Shown in pieces: positions 45,354 to 48,824 of a DNA stretch of 48,824 nucleotides. Source of the stretch: Candidatus Hodarchaeota archaeon (GTDB lineage Archaea > Asgardarchaeota > Heimdallarchaeia > Hodarchaeales > Hodarchaeaceae); NCBI GenBank assembly GCA_016840285.1, contig JAEOSR010000003.1, forward strand, positions 1 through 48,824, in the 5' to 3' direction. The position numbers and the translations under genes are program-made. Within the stretch, counting starts at the first letter, position 1, and each line of letters starts with the position of its first letter. The notes beneath the pieces were generated by a model. It had not been told where the DNA came from, searched no databases, and saw only the letters and a program-made list of their open reading frames with translations.

Positions 45354-45388
45354 TGTTCTAAGCTCTTCTCTGTTGTTGGAATGTAGTT

Positions 45389-46174
45389 ATGAGTGATATA
45401 TTCAGTGTTTTTGTGGTTTTTCCTCACAATATCATCGAAATATGCTTCTCACGGCCTATTGGAGCCAAATCTAATAAAGAAATGGACAAATCACAACTCT
45501 TATTAGTCGTAGCAACCCAATTTCTAATACAAGTAGTCCAACTGAAGTCAGATTGGAAAAAATGGATGTTCTTTGTTTTGTCATCAGCTATTGGAGAGGG
45601 TTTTCGAGTTGATAGTTGCCGAGATTATCCACGAGAGGAGTTTTCTGAGATCAATATTGAAAAATTCCTCATCAATGAGTATGATCTTGTAGCAAACATT
45701 CAGACCAAAGATTGTTCGCTCAGAATAGATCCAATTGTTAAGGAAAACTTCTTTACTCTTATAGAAAATCACAAATCAAAAACCCTAAAAAAGAAGATAA
45801 CTAAATATTCTCTTCCTGCAACTGAAGTCCAAAGAGATAAGATTCGTACCATTGATCTGAAATTAATAATGAAAAGAACAATCCTTGTTACTCCAACAGT
45901 TAAGGAAGTTCAAACCTGGATTATAACCTGGAATCAACTTACTAGTGCTGAATCCAAACAACTAGAGGCTTTTGATAAAGAAAAAATAGATGTATCTGAG
46001 CTCCCTCCATTCTTAAGTAGTGAAGAGATAACAGAAAGAGGATGGACAAATTACAGAGAAGCCACTTTAGAACAACCATGGGGCTTGGTGTGCCCAAATT
46101 GTAAGATGACTTATTCATCAAATATTTATGCAAGGATTTGTAATTCTTGTCAAACCATATTAATTAGAGCATGA
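45389..46174 (+). CDS. Uncharacterised protein with C-terminal zinc ribbon
   Basis: A 261-residue soluble protein. The C-terminus carries one zinc ribbon (VCPNCKMTYSS, ARICNSCQTILIRA). The rest is alpha/beta with no motif I recognise. The N-terminal strand and Arg-rich turn (DIFSVFVVFPHNIIEICFS, RPIGAKSNKE) could be a longin-like or roadblock-like start, but the evidence is too weak to call. ATG 45389, 35 bases after hisS, in the same orientation. Confidence 0.6.
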   Translation: MSDIFSVFVVFPHNIIEICFSRPIGAKSNKEMDKSQLLLVVATQFLIQVVQLKSDWKKWMFFVLSSAIGEGFRVDSCRDYPREEFSEINIEKFLINEYDLVANIQTKDCSLRIDPIVKENFFTLIENHKSKTLKKKITKYSLPATEVQRDKIRTIDLKLIMKRTILVTPTVKEVQTWIITWNQLTSAESKQLEAFDKEKIDVSELPPFLSSEEITERGWTNYREATLEQPWGLVCPNCKMTYSSNIYARICNSCQTILIRA

Positions 46175-46228
46175 GCCTCTGATCCATAAATAAACGAAAT
46201 TTTCACTAGAAATTAGGAGTAGAATTAT

Positions 46229-47695
46229 ATGATCGATTTAACTATCAATGAAGGAGTACTTAATCGAGCTGCTCAACGAGCAAGGGAACGAAATATTATC
46301 ATTCCAACATTTGAAGAACAAAAATTTCCCAGAAAATTGGTGTCAGCATCTATTAAAGACGAATTAAATAACATTAGCTTATGGAAAGTTCATCCGCGCA
46401 ACTTATTCAGGATTACCTGGAAAAATGAACCCAAGGAATTTGGTGGTGCTTTTACAGACCTCACAAACTATATTGAATTACCTACAGAATTGACTGGTGT
46501 CGAAGCTAGAATAATAGCTCTGGTGGGAAAATGGTTTCCAACTGGATCGCACAAGGTCGGTGCAACTTTCGGATGTCTTGTACCACGATTAATTACAGGT
46601 CAATTTGATCCAATAGCCCAAAAAGCTATTTGGCCATCAACGGGAAATTATTGTCGTGGTGGTGCTTATGACGCAACATTACTAGCTTGTGAGTCTGTAG
46701 CAATTTTACCAGAGGAAATGTCTCAAGAGAGATTCGAGTGGCTTAAAACGGTGGCTGGGGAAGTAATTGCTACACCTGGCGGGGAAAGCAATGTTAAGGA
46801 AATCTTTGATAAGAGTAATGAACTGAAAAGAGAACGAAAAGAAGAAGTTGTAGTTTTTAATCAATTTGAAGAGTTTGGAAATCATTTATGGCATTATGAA
46901 GTAACAGGAAATGCAATGAAGGGTGTACTCGATAAAGAACTCAGAGGAGATAAATATAGAGGCGTTTGCTTAACAACTGGTTCAGCAGGAACCATAGGAA
47001 GTGGTGATTTTCTGAAAGAACAATATCCTACAAGTAAAATCGCTGCAGGAGAGTCAATCCAATGTCCAACCCTATTACTTAATGGGTATGGTTATCACCG
47101 TATTGAAGGAATTGGGGATAAACATGTTCCATGGATCCACAATGTCAAAAATACTGATATGGTTATTGCTATAGATGATCGTGACTGTATGAACTTAGTT
47201 CGCCTCTTTAATGAACCTGTTGGGCATGCATACCTTCGAGATCAGGGAGTCTCTGAAAGTTTAGTAAGTCAACTGCATCTTTTAGGTATATCCAGTATTG
47301 CTAATGTTCTCATGGCTATCAAATTCGCTAAGTATTATGAATTGACCCAAAAAGATGTAATATTAACAGTTTTTACTGATTCCATGGAATTATATGGATC
47401 GAGAGTCAAGGAACTAAGAGCTGAATATGGGGAGTATAATGAACGGGATGCATCAGCAGATTTTCATCGGTCTTTGAATGGAATCCGAACTGATAGTATG
47501 GCTGAACTCCGTTACATTGAAAGAAAGAGAATCCATCATCTCAAATATTTTACTTGGATTGAGCAGCAGGGAAAGTCTCTCGATGAATTGGATAGGCAAT
47601 GGCATGATTATGACAACTATTGGAGCTCTATTAAACTGTTAACACCCAAAATTGATGCATTAATCAAAGAATTCAATGAAAAAGTCAGCCTTTGA
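46229..47695 (+). CDS. Fold-type II PLP-dependent enzyme (cysteine synthase/TrpB-like)
   Basis: A 488-residue PLP enzyme of the tryptophan-synthase-beta/cysteine-synthase fold. The Schiff-base lysine is K109 in TGSHKVGATFG. The substrate-binding loop is WPSTGNYCRGGAYDA (the 'STGN' motif), and the phosphate loop lies in TTGSAGTIGSGDF. It is much longer than CysK (about 310 residues); the C-terminal 100 residues have Arg/Tyr-rich helices (SRVKELRAEYGEYNE, AELRYIERKRIHHLKYF) that I do not recognise. Reaction unknown: beta-replacement or elimination on an amino acid is likely. ATG 46229 follows AGGAG (46215-46219). Its stop lies in the same frame as the transposase that follows. Confidence 0.85.
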   Translation: MIDLTINEGVLNRAAQRARERNIIIPTFEEQKFPRKLVSASIKDELNNISLWKVHPRNLFRITWKNEPKEFGGAFTDLTNYIELPTELTGVEARIIALVGKWFPTGSHKVGATFGCLVPRLITGQFDPIAQKAIWPSTGNYCRGGAYDATLLACESVAILPEEMSQERFEWLKTVAGEVIATPGGESNVKEIFDKSNELKRERKEEVVVFNQFEEFGNHLWHYEVTGNAMKGVLDKELRGDKYRGVCLTTGSAGTIGSGDFLKEQYPTSKIAAGESIQCPTLLLNGYGYHRIEGIGDKHVPWIHNVKNTDMVIAIDDRDCMNLVRLFNEPVGHAYLRDQGVSESLVSQLHLLGISSIANVLMAIKFAKYYELTQKDVILTVFTDSMELYGSRVKELRAEYGEYNERDASADFHRSLNGIRTDSMAELRYIERKRIHHLKYFTWIEQQGKSLDELDRQWHDYDNYWSSIKLLTPKIDALIKEFNEKVSL

Positions 47696-47761
47696 CAAAC
47701 TTCACTCAAACGAGCAGATTGTATAGCTGATCAGCAACAGAATCAGAAGCGCTGTCGTGCA

Positions 47762-48541
47762 ATGAGGTTATTGATGCAACAGACACCTTCTCATTTAGAT
47801 CTACCATTCTCGACGTGGAGCTGTCGCACCGTGGCAGCCTTTCTTCGAAAAGTGTTTGGATTCGACTGGACGTTTCAGCAGGTGTGGTATTATTTGAAGA
47901 AAGCGGGACTCAGATACAGAAAAGTTGAGGAGCGTTTTGTGTTCAAACCTCCAAATTACGACCTGTGGAAGGCAGCGAAACGGTTATTGGATCGTTTTCT
48001 TCCTGATAACACACTTCTCCTTTATCTCGATGAAAAGGGCCCATGTCAAGTGAAACGTTATGCTGGACATTGTTGGAGTCAAATTCGATTACAGATGGAT
48101 GTTAGACAAGCTATTCACGGAAAAATGCATTTATTCGGTGCTTATGACCCGCAAGCTGATCGGATCTGGTTGATCCCCATGGATAATGAGGACAGTGGTG
48201 AATTTTGTGAGGCATTTACGAAATTATGGGTTCAGTTAACTCATCGGCCTTGGAAACACCTCCTTATTATCATGGACAATGCTTCCTATCACCGTTCTAA
48301 ATATATCCAGAATTTTTTAGCAGGATTGCCGAATTGCGAGGTGTTGTTTTTGCCTCCTTACTCCCCTGAATTGAATCCGATTGAACAACGATTTCGGCAG
48401 TATTCCAAAGAAGTCTTAGAGTTGGGTACCTTTACTTCTAAAACAGAGATCCTAGAAGCTACTTCCGCTTGGGAGAGATATTATAACACTTTGAGATTGC
48501 AGGTTTTCCCCTCAGGAGGTGATTCCCAGGTTTTAGCTTAA
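47762..48541 (+). CDS. IS630-family DDE transposase, N-terminal part missing
   Basis: A 259-residue transposase of the IS630/Tc1-mariner group. The DDE triad is intact: D90 in LLLYLDEKGPC, D172 in LLIIMDNASYH, E208 in PPYSPELNPIEQRF, a DD35E spacing. The remaining DNA-binding part is the second helix-turn-helix (TVAAFLRKVFGFDWTFQQ, WYYLKKAGLRYRK). The first helix-turn-helix of about 100 residues, usual in the family, is absent; only 66 bases separate ATG 47762 from the PLP-enzyme gene. The frame is open through those bases (ending QNQKRCRA), so a start upstream may have been lost by deletion. Probably no longer mobile on its own. Confidence 0.85.
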   Translation: MRLLMQQTPSHLDLPFSTWSCRTVAAFLRKVFGFDWTFQQVWYYLKKAGLRYRKVEERFVFKPPNYDLWKAAKRLLDRFLPDNTLLLYLDEKGPCQVKRYAGHCWSQIRLQMDVRQAIHGKMHLFGAYDPQADRIWLIPMDNEDSGEFCEAFTKLWVQLTHRPWKHLLIIMDNASYHRSKYIQNFLAGLPNCEVLFLPPYSPELNPIEQRFRQYSKEVLELGTFTSKTEILEATSAWERYYNTLRLQVFPSGGDSQVLA

Positions 48542-48543
48542 AT

Positions 48544-48559
48544 GCGCGCAATTCCGCGC
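48544..48559. repeat. GC-rich stem-loop after the transposase
   Basis: GCGCG (48544-48548) pairs with CGCGC (48555-48559) around CAATTC. It starts two bases after the stop codon and is the most GC-rich spot of the area. It may be a terminator or the subterminal end of the IS element. Confidence 0.45.
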
Positions 48560-48707
48560 GACATTCCTAGAGATACCTTAACGGTCAGAACTCCTACCTG
48601 AGTGAGTACAACAACGAAGGAAGAGCGAAGATTTTTTAAGGATAAAAATTCAAGATTAAAGAAATAATTTTCCATTATCAACCATTCACATTGAAGGGTG
48701 TAAAAGG

Positions 48708-48824
48708 TTGAAAAAAAAAATAAAACTAATTTCTATCTCTTTACTTATTGGAATCACTCTCTTATTAAATCCTCATCAAGCAATGGCCCCTACTACTGAT
48801 CATGACACGTTAGTTATCGGAATA
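48708..48824 (+). CDS. Secreted protein, 3' end outside window (possible solute-binding protein)
   Basis: The first 39 codons of a gene that continues past the window. TTG 48708 is 7 bases after AGGGTG (48695-48700). The protein begins with a signal peptide: a basic start (KKKIK), a hydrophobic core (LISISLLIGITLLL) and a polar end (NPHQAMA). The mature start, TTDHDTLVIGI, resembles the beginning of family-5 (oligopeptide/nickel) ABC solute-binding proteins, but too little is visible to be sure. Confidence 0.45.
   Translation, partial: MKKKIKLISISLLIGITLLLNPHQAMAPTTDHDTLVIGI

Larger units (their letters stand above)
47696..48560 (+). mobile_element. IS630-type element, probably 5'-truncated
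   Basis: This segment is richer in GC than its surroundings and carries an IS630 transposase. The boundaries are approximate: the left limit is the PLP-enzyme stop codon, the right limit a GC-rich stem-loop. I found no matching terminal inverted repeats or flanking TA duplication, in line with a truncated copy. Confidence 0.55.

Noticed and set aside
1..48824. CRISPR arrays, tRNA or rRNA genes
   Set aside because: I saw no regularly spaced repeats, no T-loop plus acceptor pairing, and no rRNA-like sequence. A tRNAscan or Infernal run would be decisive.

Overview
The window most likely comes from an Asgard archaeon (Promethearchaeota). It is AT-rich, with TATA-like promoters, GGAGG/GGTGA ribosome-binding sites and many TTG/GTG starts. 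It combines archaeal metabolic genes (GH57 glucanotransferase, GT5 glycogen synthase, M3 peptidase, HgcAB-like corrinoid/ferredoxin pair) with eukaryote-like trafficking modules: two Rab/Ras-type small GTPases, a longin-roadblock-like protein and a longin-DENN-like protein. A finer lineage cannot be set from the sequence alone.

Layout. 1-9.3 kb: the end of a helix-hairpin-helix repeat protein, a HEAT plus beta-sandwich protein, a DNPH1-type nucleotide N-hydrolase, a phosphoglycerate mutase (minus strand), a DUF1405-type membrane protein, the longin-DENN-like protein and a 7-TM protein. 9.4-17.3 kb: M3 oligopeptidase, a membrane protein with a sequon-rich ectodomain (minus strand), a GTPase with its longin-roadblock-like partner, and a GH57 enzyme. 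17.3-17.9 kb: a possible microprotein and a decayed gene. 17.9-28.9 kb: a minus-strand block with a membrane-anchored arylsulfotransferase-like protein and an eight-gene MoxR/DUF58/DUF4350/DUF4129/PrsW-like/zinc-ribbon operon of membrane proteins. 29.2-34.1 kb: GNAT, EamA and MFS transporters, a methyltransferase and the HgcAB-like pair. 34.4-42.1 kb: a second GTPase, divergent from a polytopic membrane protein, a P-loop nucleotide kinase, and a 1272-residue TPR-type solenoid. 42.3-47.7 kb: a second possible microprotein, glgA, hisS, a zinc-ribbon protein and a fold-type-II PLP enzyme. 47.7-48.8 kb: an IS630-type transposase that looks 5'-truncated, and the start of a secreted protein.

The strongest observation is that the phosphoglycerate mutase at 4651-6258 is circularly permuted. 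Its reading frame begins in the middle of the usual enzyme, runs to the usual C-terminus, passes through a short linker into the usual N-terminus, and stops where it began. The metal ligands and nucleophile keep the spacing of the standard enzyme. Other points worth attention are the longin-DENN-like protein in a genome with Rab-like GTPases, the GTPase/longin-roadblock gene pair, the HgcAB-like pair with an altered cap-helix motif, two similar single-TM microproteins outside normal gene-length limits, and a PrsW-like gene whose frame is open upstream without any ordinary start codon.
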